From positions 1 to 23,438 of the forward strand of contig CAZJDM010000060.1 in the NCBI GenBank assembly GCA_964544765.1: a stretch of DNA of 23,438 nt. Direction: 5' to 3'. This DNA is from CAZJDM01 sp964544765. Its GTDB lineage: Bacteria > Bdellovibrionota_B > Oligoflexia > CAYFLR01. Below the pieces are notes generated by a model that worked only from the letters and a program-made list of their open reading frames with translations, was not told the DNA's origin and made no database searches. This document shows positions 6,594 through 14,941 of this stretch, in pieces (position 1 is the stretch's first letter; each line of letters starts with the position of its first letter). The translations under genes were made by a program, and so were the position numbers.

Positions 6594-9089
6594 TCACATT
6601 TGTTTGCTTAATTTAAAATTTCTTTCAATTAATGTATAAACCTTGTTTTTAACGAGGGGCTGTTCCAATGCTCCATCTCCCCCTGCAGTCTTTGTTGGGC
6701 CTTCAGAGAGTTGTATTGGTTCATTGGAAATCAGATATGCTTTAGTTTTTCTAGATATTTTCTTGATCTCTTTTATTACTTCATATCCATCAAGTCTTCC
6801 ACCTGTTTCATTCATTTTTAAGTCTGTAAATACTATAGATGGTTTTTCTTCTTTAGCTCTTTTTAACAATGCCTCACCGTTAGGAAATAATTCATATTCA
6901 AATGTGCCAGGCTTGTCTTTTAGATAATCGTCAAAAATCATTTCCCAATGGTCTATAATTATATTGGTATCATCACAAGCATAGATTCTTTTAATTTTGG
7001 GTTTCTTTTGAATTTTAGATTCTCCTGTAGGAATTTTGTATCCGCTTAAAAACTCTACTAAGCTAGACAGTGGTAGCGGTTTAGGAACAAAATTTTTAGC
7101 TCCTAGCTTGAGGGCTTTTTGTTTAAAATCTTCTAATGTACGGTTAGAATGTACAATTGATGATATTGATTTATTGTCTTTTATTAATTGTAAAAAATCA
7201 TACCCATCTTTAGAGTCATTTAAATCTAAATCAATCACTGTGTATTCTGGTTTTTCTTTTTTTACAATTTTCATTGCTTCTTCTACGGTTGAAGCATCAT
7301 ATAATATAGTTATTTTACTAAGAGTGCGGTTTGTATTTATAAGGTTTTTAACCCATGCCCTATATAGTACCTCATCTTCTAGCAAGAGTATTTTACAGGT
7401 TTTTTTAGTTTTTTCCATTTTATGGAGTAGTTTATCAATACCAGAGATGTCTTCAATTGGTAAAAAAACATCGTCACTATGTTGAGGTAGTAGATCTTCA
7501 TCGATACTGTCCGGAATATCAGAAGATGGTAAACGGATAACAAATTCGACCCCGTTATTGTCCGGTTTATTACGGGCATATATTTTGCCATCATGCAACG
7601 TTACAATTTTCTTAGCGGAGGCTAATCCTAAGCCAGTTCCTTTGGCTTTGCCGGAGGTATAAAAAGATTCAAATAACTGTTCTCCTATACCTTCAGGAAG
7701 TGGAGGTCCATCGTTACCTATAATTAATTCAGTAAAGGATCGATTTTCTTTATTGTAATTATTAGTCGAGATGTCAATAGTACCACTATCAGTCTTACCA
7801 ATAACAGTAATAGCTTCAATACCATTGCTTATAATATTCGCTAAGACTCTGGCTATTCTCTGTTCATCCACCAGGGGTTCATTATCGGCGTTAAAATAAT
7901 ATGTGAAACTAATGTTAATATCTGAAAATCCTTGGACTGTTTGGCGAATTACAAAATCAAAAATGCGTCCGATTGATGTTGGTTTTGTTTCTAGCTTTAC
8001 ATCTCGGCTAAAATCCATTACATCGTTAAGCATTGACTCAACATTACTAATAGCTTGTTCAACATCTGTTTTGGCTGATTTTAGTTTGGAAGGGTTTTCC
8101 CTAAATAAATCAAAGGCATCTAATATCAGTTTGACTTGAGATAGAGGTTTACGAATATCGTGGGCGAGCATGGATGTTGTTTGACCTATGGCAGCGAGTT
8201 TGGATTGTTGTAAAAGTTTAGCTTTTAAATCACTTTCCCAACGCATATATGTTTTAAATGCTTTTTTCAGTATTAGAATTTCATGTTCTTTATTATCAAT
8301 AAGCTCTTGTCCTGTTTTACCTAGAACAAATTCCGTTAAACTTTTTAAAGGGGCAATAATTCGATTTTTTACTAAAATAAAACCGATAATAGTTGTAATA
8401 ATAAGTATCAGCGCTAAGAGAGAAATAATTAAAAAGGTGTGTCTGTACTCCAGTTTTTCTGGGTTATTATTTTGGATAATTATTTTTTCCAGTAGAGGAT
8501 ACAGTGGAATTGATACTATTTTAAAGTTATATCCGTGGTTTTTTTTCCATTTTGATAAATCGGTAATTAGGATCAAGTAACCTTTGGCTGATGATGTCGG
8601 GCCTGGCATATTCTGGTCATCATACTTTAAAACTTTGGTGAACACCAATCTGTCGGTGTTTTCTTCTAGATGAAAACCATCTATGAGCATTTTTATATTG
8701 GCTGTATCATTTTGTTGCCCTTTTTTAACAAATATAGGTTGCTTTTTTTCATCTAATATTTGCCATTGGGTAATTTCTGGGGATTTCTTTTTTAAGAGTT
8801 GAATCCTACCGTACAATAGGTTTGATGTATATGGTCGTAGGCTTGGGGGTGTCAACAATGTGTCCGCTAATTCACGACTTTCTATTAAAACATCCCCTGC
8901 CATCTCAATCTTAAGCAGGAGATTGTAAAGGCTGAATTTGATTTGTTTCTCTATTTTTTTATTTTCAAGTTGAATCTTTTCGAAATTTAATTTTGTCTGG
9001 TAAAAAAGCAACAGAGCGGCAAGTGTTACAGGAATTAAAGATGAAAATAGTAAAATATAGGATAAATCTTTTTTAATATTACTTTTCAT
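6594..9089 (-). CDS. Hybrid sensor histidine kinase with two receiver domains
   Basis: This 831-residue inner-membrane kinase has membrane helices at about 11-30 and 217-240 flanking a ~185-residue periplasmic sensor, then a HAMP-like segment. The dimerisation/phosphoacceptor helix has LAHDIRKPL (His310). The ATPase domain has the N box around NIISNGIEA (Asn422), the G1 motif GNDGPPLP, the F box LFESFYTSG and the G2 motif GTGLGLA. Two receivers follow. REC1 (about 565-685) has acidic residues LEDE, phosphoacceptor Asp620 and Lys670 (VPKPL). REC2 (about 698-828) has CDD at 705-707 and Asp756, but Gln810 (EQPL) where the conserved Lys is expected. Its start overlaps the end of the PotD-like binding-protein gene by 11 bp, so the two are translationally coupled and the binding protein probably presents its ligand to this kinase. 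It converges on the FliF/FliG-like gene with only 13 bp between stops. The output partner is not in the window. Confidence 0.93.
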   Translation of the reverse strand: MKSNIKKDLSYILLFSSLIPVTLAALLLFYQTKLNFEKIQLENKKIEKQIKFSLYNLLLKIEMAGDVLIESRELADTLLTPPSLRPYTSNLLYGRIQLLKKKSPEITQWQILDEKKQPIFVKKGQQNDTANIKMLIDGFHLEENTDRLVFTKVLKYDDQNMPGPTSSAKGYLILITDLSKWKKNHGYNFKIVSIPLYPLLEKIIIQNNNPEKLEYRHTFLIISLLALILIITTIIGFILVKNRIIAPLKSLTEFVLGKTGQELIDNKEHEILILKKAFKTYMRWESDLKAKLLQQSKLAAIGQTTSMLAHDIRKPLSQVKLILDAFDLFRENPSKLKSAKTDVEQAISNVESMLNDVMDFSRDVKLETKPTSIGRIFDFVIRQTVQGFSDINISFTYYFNADNEPLVDEQRIARVLANIISNGIEAITVIGKTDSGTIDISTNNYNKENRSFTELIIGNDGPPLPEGIGEQLFESFYTSGKAKGTGLGLASAKKIVTLHDGKIYARNKPDNNGVEFVIRLPSSDIPDSIDEDLLPQHSDDVFLPIEDISGIDKLLHKMEKTKKTCKILLLEDEVLYRAWVKNLINTNRTLSKITILYDASTVEEAMKIVKKEKPEYTVIDLDLNDSKDGYDFLQLIKDNKSISSIVHSNRTLEDFKQKALKLGAKNFVPKPLPLSSLVEFLSGYKIPTGESKIQKKPKIKRIYACDDTNIIIDHWEMIFDDYLKDKPGTFEYELFPNGEALLKRAKEEKPSIVFTDLKMNETGGRLDGYEVIKEIKKISRKTKAYLISNEPIQLSEGPTKTAGGDGALEQPLVKNKVYTLIERNFKLSKQM

Positions 9090-10140
9090 ATCGCACTGTT
9101 CTCCACCATTGGTTTATTATCTTATGCACCTTTGGATTTGGTGAAGTAATTACAATTGGTTTAGCTCTTGTTTGAAAAGCTTCAATCTCTTTGTATAATT
9201 TTTTTGCAGGTGGACTTAGGTTAGTTGTGTGGTTTTTATAGGGAGAGAAATATTGGCTGTATTGAACATTTAATGCAGAGCTTTGCTTATCAGTTAATAA
9301 TTCAATAAATTTCTTGAGACGTTTTATAGATACATTACCTGTTCTTTCTTTAAGCACACATACTGCATCATATCCAACTACAGGATGTTTTTTGGCTATT
9401 TTTGCTTTGAGCCATTTATACTTATTAAGACTGTTTAAAGCTTCTCCGTGCCAGCCATAAGTGGCGATTTTTGGTTGTTTTAATAATTCATTAATACTGG
9501 ATGTAAAATCTTTTGGTTGATAGTTGAAGGCTTCTTCATTTAAGGCGTTGGGGCAGTTTTTGAGAATAGAAAAATTTGACACTAATTTAGAAGTGACTTC
9601 CTGTTTGCATACTCTATCTTTATCTCCCAGTATCCTAGATGTAATTTCAAATACATCATCAATAATACCCACTTGATATCCCTGTTTTTTTAATAAAAGC
9701 AGATCCTTTAATTTTTCGGGAACTGAAGAGACGAATCTGGTATCTGAGACAAACACTGTTGATGACCATAGATATGGTAAACAATGATATTTTATTTGGT
9801 CAAACATAGTCAAATAGCTTCTCTTCTTTGCTATGTCAGTAAAAAAACTCTTTTCGAGGAGTTTAGTTTTTACCAGACTATCTATAGATAAATTTGAAAG
9901 GACAACTACATCGAAGCGGTTTTCTTTGCCCAGTATTCGAGAAATAGCCATCTCATTGGTTTTATATACAGTTACAACAGGTACAAAGTTATTTATTTTG
10001 AGTTTTTTGATTACATCTTCAGCTAAATAATCCCACCATATTAGAAGCTTTACCTTATCTATATTTAAATTATTTTTAGCATTCATTTTAAGAGAAAAGC
10101 TTAGCAGGAGAAAAGAAATTAAGAATAAAAGCTTTTTCAT
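9079..10140 (-). CDS. PotD-like periplasmic substrate-binding protein
   Basis: This 353-residue protein has a signal peptide (about 1-21, ending near MNA-KNN) without a lipobox. It shows the pattern of the spermidine/putrescine-binding family (bacterial extracellular solute-binding type 8): LLIWWDYLAEDV near the N-terminus, FDVVVLSNLSIDSL as the first crossover, CLPYLWSSTVFV corresponding to the YxWGTTG segment, and the C-terminal INQWWRTVRYEK helix. Its ligand may be a polyamine or another small cation; I cannot confirm the binding residues. No transport permease or ATPase gene is adjacent. Instead the gene ends inside the hybrid kinase gene and starts 4 bp after the acetyltransferase stop codon, so it is better read as a periplasmic sensor subunit than as a transporter part. 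Confidence 0.85.
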   Translation of the reverse strand: MKKLLFLISFLLLSFSLKMNAKNNLNIDKVKLLIWWDYLAEDVIKKLKINNFVPVVTVYKTNEMAISRILGKENRFDVVVLSNLSIDSLVKTKLLEKSFFTDIAKKRSYLTMFDQIKYHCLPYLWSSTVFVSDTRFVSSVPEKLKDLLLLKKQGYQVGIIDDVFEITSRILGDKDRVCKQEVTSKLVSNFSILKNCPNALNEEAFNYQPKDFTSSINELLKQPKIATYGWHGEALNSLNKYKWLKAKIAKKHPVVGYDAVCVLKERTGNVSIKRLKKFIELLTDKQSSALNVQYSQYFSPYKNHTTNLSPPAKKLYKEIEAFQTRAKPIVITSPNPKVHKIINQWWRTVRYEK

Positions 10141-10144
10141 AATA

Positions 10145-10747
10145 TTAACCTATTTTTTTTGTCCAAAAAACCATTGTGTTTTGAACATCCTTTACTTGCC
10201 CATCACTTAGAACAGTGGGCCAATGATAGTTAAAATAAATGTTCTCTTTCTTAAAACCTAACTTGGGCCAAATTATATCTGTGGATAGATATTGTTTTGG
10301 TTTTCTAGGGTCGTCTTTGTCTCTTACTACAACTGCTAAACATGCGTATTTGTATTTCCATTTTAATGCTTGTTGTTCATGTAAGTGATATAGTTGATTC
10401 GCAATGCCTTTTCTACGGTATGAAGGTAAAACTATAACTTCACCATAGTAATAAATTTCTTTTGGTGCATAACTTTTTTTTTCAAATAAATTGTAAACTT
10501 CTTTTAAAATATCAGCATCACTTGTAAGTGGTAGTGCAGTAGAAATGCCTACAATCTTACTATTTATGGAAGCTGTTACAATCATTGATTTTTTATGGCT
10601 AGTCAATTCACTTATATATTCTTTTTCATATTCTAAGTTCCCTTTATACATATAAGGAAACTCCCTGAAATAAGTAATACGCATGTCTGACACAATACCA
10701 ATAAGATGTGCTCCTTCATTTCCTATAAAAACTTTATATGATATCAT
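10145..10747 (-). CDS. GNAT-family N-acetyltransferase
   Basis: A 200-residue cytoplasmic protein with the GNAT acetyl-CoA binding core. Strand beta4 and motif A read YYYGEVIVLPSYRRKGIANQ, where RRKGIA is the pyrophosphate-binding loop (Q/RxxGxG/A). A following strand CLAVVVRD and the WPKLGF segment complete the fold. The start is taken at the ATG complementary to 10745-10747 because AGAGG lies 6-7 bases upstream; another in-frame ATG at 10774 has no such site. It is the first gene of the operon with the PotD-like protein and the hybrid kinase. That context might suggest acetylation of the sensed small molecule, for example a polyamine, but the substrate is not readable from the sequence. Confidence 0.82.
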   Translation of the reverse strand: MISYKVFIGNEGAHLIGIVSDMRITYFREFPYMYKGNLEYEKEYISELTSHKKSMIVTASINSKIVGISTALPLTSDADILKEVYNLFEKKSYAPKEIYYYGEVIVLPSYRRKGIANQLYHLHEQQALKWKYKYACLAVVVRDKDDPRKPKQYLSTDIIWPKLGFKKENIYFNYHWPTVLSDGQVKDVQNTMVFWTKKIG

Positions 10748-10785
10748 ACAAATACCTCTGAAAGATATGAACATAAGGCAAAATA

Positions 10786-10814
10786 TTTATAAAATATAAA
10801 AAACTATTTGTCAA
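10786..10814 (-). promoter_or_regulatory. Sigma70-type promoter of the acetyltransferase / binding protein / kinase operon
   Basis: On the - strand a perfect -35 TTGACA (complement of 10809-10814) is followed after exactly 17 bp by TATAAA (complement of 10786-10791). Initiation would fall near 10779, about 30 bases before the acetyltransferase start at 10747. This is the strongest promoter match in the window and implies high basal expression. Confidence 0.7.
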
Positions 10815-10916
10815 ACAATAAACATGCAGCCTTTTAATAATATGCGAATATTCTGGATGAAATTTTTAGTTTAGTAATAAGTAATAAAGGATGAGAGTGG
10901 ACTTTAACAGTTTATC

Positions 10917-11474
10917 TTACCGAATACTTTTCAATGAGTTTAACATTGCTTGAGCTTCTTTTAATTTTGGTTTTAGAACCAAGGCTTTTTTTAGATTAGA
11001 GATAGCAAGCTTAGTTTTATTTTCCAATATATTTAGTTCAGCCAGATATAACCAGCCAATAGCTAGGGAATAATGATCAGTGGTAAATTTTTTCAAAAAG
11101 GTGCGAGCTGTCTGATAGTTGCCTTGTTGAATATTAGATTGAATAGCGTATAAATCAGCAGTCAATTTTTGGGCCTTTTGATAAAAATCATTTTTATCAG
11201 CTAATTGAGTCTGAATGATTAGATTACCGGAGGTATCTTTGGGAAATGCAATATAAGTGGGTAGTAATGATTCATATTCTATTCTTAGTTGAACGATCGG
11301 TTCTTCGATATTGGGTATTAGTCCGGATACCTCTAAAGGAGTTTCGCCGATTTTTTTATAAGATCCGTTTTTGGGATCCAGGATGGATACTATAGCACTT
11401 GATGGTGTAGATTCAATTAATACACCGGAGCAACCTGAAATAAAAAATAAAGAAAATAGAATTATAAAGTACAT
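10917..11474 (-). CDS. PEGA- and TPR-containing lipoprotein
   Basis: This 185-residue lipoprotein (from the ATG complementary to 11472-11474) has a hydrophobic signal and a canonical lipobox ISGC (Cys15). Residues about 18-80 form a PEGA-like beta domain (VLIESTPSSAIVSI...KIGETPLEVSGL), a module common on bacterial surface and envelope proteins. The C-terminal half is helical TPR, best seen in AIGWLYLAELNILENKTKLA and ISNLKKALVLKPKLKEAQAM. It probably works as an envelope-anchored adaptor. An in-frame TTG at 11483 is a less likely start. A TATAAT box lies only ~9 bases upstream of the ATG, so the transcript could have almost no leader. It is separated from the acetyltransferase operon by about 170 bp and is divergent from the secreted TPR gene. 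Confidence 0.8.
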   Translation of the reverse strand: MYFIILFSLFFISGCSGVLIESTPSSAIVSILDPKNGSYKKIGETPLEVSGLIPNIEEPIVQLRIEYESLLPTYIAFPKDTSGNLIIQTQLADKNDFYQKAQKLTADLYAIQSNIQQGNYQTARTFLKKFTTDHYSLAIGWLYLAELNILENKTKLAISNLKKALVLKPKLKEAQAMLNSLKSIR

Positions 11475-11482
11475 TAACCACA

Positions 11483-11511
11483 ATTATATCAACAATTTAG
11501 TTGGTTGAAAA
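11483..11511 (-). promoter_or_regulatory. Candidate promoter of the PEGA/TPR lipoprotein gene
   Basis: On the - strand TTTTCA (complement of 11506-11511), a 17-bp spacer and a perfect TATAAT (complement of 11483-11488) are present. Transcription would begin near 11476, within a few bases of the ATG at 11474. If real, the mRNA is leaderless or nearly so; no Shine-Dalgarno is visible. Confidence 0.4.
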
Positions 11512-11524
11512 GAGGAATCGTCAA

Positions 11525-11553
11525 TTGACCTTTATAATTAACTAAGATACAAT
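11525..11553 (+). promoter_or_regulatory. Sigma70-type promoter of the 659-residue TPR gene
   Basis: TTGACC (11525-11530), a 17-bp spacer and TACAAT (11548-11553) each match the consensus at 5 of 6 positions. Initiation near 11560 would leave a leader of about 43 bases before ATG 11603. Confidence 0.6.
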
Positions 11554-11602
11554 TGTACTGGTTAATCTGTCTAATTTTTTAATATAAATATAGGGATTTA
11601 CT

Positions 11603-13582
11603 ATGAATTTATGCCATAAATTTATTTTTTCACTGTTGGTGTATTATGGATTAAATTGTACTTCCTTTGCTATAAAAAAGGACCATTCCTCTTATAAATT
11701 TTTATCTACATCTTTTTTTACTAATGGTTGGGATAAGAAAAGTAACAACGATTTTAGAAGTATAATTCGTTGTGCTTTGGGTCATGTTGATGAGAGAGAG
11801 ACAGGCGGTAGAAGAAAAGTATGGTTTCAATCACATACAAAGCAGATGGATCATTACTTTAAATTATATCAAAAAATTATAGCTCAATACGAATTAGATG
11901 AAGGGCAACTGGGAATTGTAATTGATAGATATAATGAGCGTCTTAAACTCTTTAGGGCTTCCTTGGGGCGTCGGGGAGGGGTTAATAAAAGAATACAGCT
12001 CAATCAATATAGAAATAAAAGAGATCTGATGCAATTATATTTGAAAAATCAACTTGAGAAGAACGATGAACTTATTCTTAATAATATGCAAAATCTGCCT
12101 TTATCTATATCACTTGCTTTGGAATTGAGATATCAATTTCAAAATAAAACAGCCAATCTTCAATGGGCCAATACTATTGAACCCAAGATTAGTTCCCTTA
12201 ATAACCATTGTCTACAAAGCTGGTTTTATGATCGAGTAGGCAACATAATTATCCAAGAAAAAAATCCGCTTTCATTCAAGCAAGATTTATTAATGAGAAC
12301 GGCAGCATTTTTAGAAAAAAGCTACAGTATGAAGATGTCTGTGGTTTTATATAAAAAAGCGTATAATACTGCTGTTTCTGAGGATACAAGGTTAAAAGTA
12401 CTTTCTAGAATGATTTCTATTTATGGGGTTTTAGAAGAGTATAAACAAATGGCAGCAGCTGTGGAAGAAAAATGTGTTATTCTAAGATCCTGTAAAGTTG
12501 AGGAAATGAGGGGGTATGCGGATTATTTTGAGGAAAATAATTTAAATAGAGCCGCATTGGTTGTGTATAAAGAGATATTAAGAAGAGTAAGTGACTTGTC
12601 TGATGTGCAATTAGCATATTACCTGGTTAAAGTAGGTATTTTATCCAAAAACCAATCGGATCTGGAAGCTGCATATAATTTTATTAAGGAGAACCAGGTT
12701 GGACAAAGTACAGAATCCTATTTTCTTCTAGCACGTTATGAAGCAAAAGGAATTTCTCGTACCTTAGATAAATATAGAGAAGTGATTGAAAAGGGTAAAT
12801 TTGAAACTTCTTTCTTGGAAGTTATTGAGAAAAAGGCAGATCAGGTATTTATTCTGCATGATTTAGAAGCTTCTATTTTAGCGGCATATTACACAGCGGT
12901 GTGGTTTGAAACTTATTATCAAACTTTAGAAAAGGGTTCTTTTTTGGGTAAATTATTTTCCTATTCAAAAAGAAACCAACTTCGTGAAAAAATGGTGGAT
13001 TGGCTAGAAAAAAGTTATAAGTTTTATCTGGCTAATATTGAGAGCGATGTAGAGGAAGGGTTGCTAGCTTATAAAAAATTGGCTCGATATAAACCAGATA
13101 CCTATTTAATTACCAATAAAGAAAATAATTCTGATTTTGAATCATTAATCAAGAATGTTGAGTCTTTTGTTCAGAACAATTACACTAAAAAATCAAGAGT
13201 AGTTCGTCAACTTTGGCAGAGTTATGAAGAAGGTAATTATTTAGATGTTCTGAGCTTTCTGTTTCATTTCCCTCAAATGCAGGTTCTTAATAAAGAATTG
13301 GCTTATTTAGATACTTTATGTCTTATACATTTAAATTATTTAAAAGAAGCTTATCTTTCTGCTAATAGAAAAAAAGATAAACAGTCTTACGCAATTTTGT
13401 CTGCAATAACTTTATATAAAACCGGTGATTATCGTGATGCCTTAGATATATTAGAAAACAATAGAGAGTATTTGGGAGAGGCAGAGTCTTTAATTGCTAA
13501 TATTAAACGTCAACTCTATAGAGCTTTAAAAAGATATGATTTAGCGGTTAAAAGTGAAATTAAGAATCAAGAAGCTTTGTGA
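11603..13582 (+). CDS. Secreted TPR-like protein
   Basis: This 659-residue protein has an N-terminal signal peptide (about 1-23, ending SFA-IKK). The mature part is nearly all helical and shows degenerate TPR-type helix pairs. They are clearest at about 230-350 (SVVLYKKAYNTAVSEDTRL, NRAALVVYKEILRRVSDLSD) and again in the last 110 residues (ITLYKTGDYRDALDILENNR). No catalytic motif is visible. It resembles the 1008-residue secreted TPR protein in layout (signal peptide plus long solenoid) but I see no clear sequence repeat of it. It has its own promoter at 11525-11553. Its 3' end overlaps the 3' end of the convergent TPR lipoprotein gene by 23 bp. A periplasmic scaffold role is inference; the family is not recognised. 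Confidence 0.82.
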   Translation: MNLCHKFIFSLLVYYGLNCTSFAIKKDHSSYKFLSTSFFTNGWDKKSNNDFRSIIRCALGHVDERETGGRRKVWFQSHTKQMDHYFKLYQKIIAQYELDEGQLGIVIDRYNERLKLFRASLGRRGGVNKRIQLNQYRNKRDLMQLYLKNQLEKNDELILNNMQNLPLSISLALELRYQFQNKTANLQWANTIEPKISSLNNHCLQSWFYDRVGNIIIQEKNPLSFKQDLLMRTAAFLEKSYSMKMSVVLYKKAYNTAVSEDTRLKVLSRMISIYGVLEEYKQMAAAVEEKCVILRSCKVEEMRGYADYFEENNLNRAALVVYKEILRRVSDLSDVQLAYYLVKVGILSKNQSDLEAAYNFIKENQVGQSTESYFLLARYEAKGISRTLDKYREVIEKGKFETSFLEVIEKKADQVFILHDLEASILAAYYTAVWFETYYQTLEKGSFLGKLFSYSKRNQLREKMVDWLEKSYKFYLANIESDVEEGLLAYKKLARYKPDTYLITNKENNSDFESLIKNVESFVQNNYTKKSRVVRQLWQSYEEGNYLDVLSFLFHFPQMQVLNKELAYLDTLCLIHLNYLKEAYLSANRKKDKQSYAILSAITLYKTGDYRDALDILENNREYLGEAESLIANIKRQLYRALKRYDLAVKSEIKNQEAL

Positions 13583-14477
13583 TTGCATTATTTTCATTGA
13601 TTAGTTGAAGATATTTTTTGGCTATTTCATAGATTCTAGAGTTTTTAGGTGCTCCTTTTAAACATTTGTTAAAATATTCGCTGGCGTCTTCAAAATCTTT
13701 ATTAATGTAATAATTGAAAACCCCTAAATTTAATAGGATCATATTGTTATTTGCGTCAGTGTCATAAGCTAGTTCAAGGTTTTTTTTAGCTTGATCCATT
13801 TCAGCGACAGCGGCATAAGCAATTGCTCGGTTAATATAAATACTTGGATCTTTTAGATCCTTTTGAGATATGGCTTTGTAATATGATATCGAGTCTTTGT
13901 AATTTCGCTTAAAAAGAGATAAAGTCGCTAGATTTAATAAGATGCCATTGTGCTTGGAATCATTTTCCAATCCTTTGAGCCAGGATTTTTCTGCTTTTTC
14001 AACTTCTTTATCAAAATACTGTAATACGCCAAGAATATTTAGCAATTCTGCGCTGTCTGGATCTTTGGATAACATTTTTTCTACGGTAAAACGAGCAAGA
14101 ATATATTTCTTTTGTCTCAAATATGCCCAAAGCAATTGCTTTTGAGCTAAAGGTTGATTTAAATGTTCATAAAGTACTTTACCAGTATAGTTTAATCCTT
14201 CCTGAAAATTATTGGTGGAAAAATATATAGATGCCAAATTAGAGGAAGCCGTTATATTTGATGGATTGGTCTTAAGAATTTTAAGATTTTGATCAATCAT
14301 TTTTTGCTGGTTAATATTAGCGGTTGTGTGTTGACTATTTAGTTCAGGGTTTATTACTAGCATGATAGTGGGCTTGCTAGTGGAACAAGCAGGAAAAAAA
14401 GTATTTAGTAGAATCAAAAACCATAAGAAGTTGAATATTCTATATAGGAATATTAGTCTTTTAATGATTTTTTCCAT
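13560..14477 (-). CDS. TPR-repeat protein, putative lipoprotein
   Basis: This 305-residue protein has a long basic-hydrophobic signal (about 1-30) ending in FFPAC-STSK. Cys31 is a plausible lipidation site, although the lipobox is not canonical. Successive TPR units run from about residue 75 to 295, such as TASSNLASIYFSTNNFQEGL, AELLNILGVLQYFDKEVEKA, SIYINRAIAYAAVAEMDQAK and MILLNLGVFNYYINKDFEDA. These have the typical small/large residue spacing of TPR helices and are better conserved than those of the two large secreted TPR proteins. The start codon has GGAG about 8 bases upstream and lies within the 3' end of the upstream small secreted-protein gene (25-bp overlap), so the pair is co-transcribed and probably translationally coupled. 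It is likely an envelope adaptor. Confidence 0.86.
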   Translation of the reverse strand: MEKIIKRLIFLYRIFNFLWFLILLNTFFPACSTSKPTIMLVINPELNSQHTTANINQQKMIDQNLKILKTNPSNITASSNLASIYFSTNNFQEGLNYTGKVLYEHLNQPLAQKQLLWAYLRQKKYILARFTVEKMLSKDPDSAELLNILGVLQYFDKEVEKAEKSWLKGLENDSKHNGILLNLATLSLFKRNYKDSISYYKAISQKDLKDPSIYINRAIAYAAVAEMDQAKKNLELAYDTDANNNMILLNLGVFNYYINKDFEDASEYFNKCLKGAPKNSRIYEIAKKYLQLINENNAITKLLDS

Positions 14478-14860
14478 ACATCAGCTCCAGCTTTACATGT
14501 CATAATCGATTTTGCATATAAGATAGATGTGGGTCCTTTAGCTTTTGGGGGTGATTCTTTTTTAGGAAGTGCTTTTGCGGCTAGTTTGGTTCCTTCGGGT
14601 CCTTTTTCTTTTTTTTCTTCAGCCCCCTCTGTGGCTTTGGGAGTACAGGTCATTACGTAAAATCGTGCTTTGTCATGTTGGTCAATTTTGCAGTTGTAAC
14701 CTTCTTGTTGTCGACCACGGTATGCTTCAGTTGGATTAAAGTCGGGAAAGGGTTCGCATTTGTCCGCTTTGAAATTATATAACCAGTATCCTTGAGCTAA
14801 ACCGGCAATGGAATTTATTAGAAACCACCCGAAAAATATAAAAAAATATTTAATTAGCAT
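14453..14860 (-). CDS. Small secreted protein with four cysteines
   Basis: This 135-residue protein (from the ATG complementary to 14858-14860) has a signal peptide of about 22 residues ending AGLA-QGYW. The mature part has an N-terminal domain with three Cys (DKCEPF, YNCKID, MTCTPK), a Lys/Glu/Pro/Ala-rich low-complexity linker, and a short C-terminal segment with the fourth Cys (MTCKAG). Paired disulfides in the periplasm are likely. GTG 14872 is an in-frame alternative, but GGAG (within GTGGAGACTATT) is well placed for the ATG. The gene overlaps the TPR lipoprotein start by 25 bp. I do not recognise the family; the context suggests that the pair is a secreted module divergent from the ALDH-like gene. 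Confidence 0.72.
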   Translation of the reverse strand: MLIKYFFIFFGWFLINSIAGLAQGYWLYNFKADKCEPFPDFNPTEAYRGRQQEGYNCKIDQHDKARFYVMTCTPKATEGAEEKKEKGPEGTKLAAKALPKKESPPKAKGPTSILYAKSIMTCKAGADVWKKSLKD

Positions 14861-14941
14861 AATAGTCTCCACAAGGGATTTTAAATTTGTATTTTAAATT
14901 ACCTCTTTATTTTACTATTTTTATCGAGGATAATAAAGGTA

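Noticed and set aside
7036..7485. 149-codon open frame on the + strand inside the histidine kinase gene
   Set aside because: It lies opposite the clearly recognisable receiver domains and has Ser/Leu-rich shadow composition with no motif.
8188..8580. 130-codon + strand frame within the kinase
   Set aside because: Antisense to the membrane helix, HAMP-like and kinase dimerisation region; a composition artefact.
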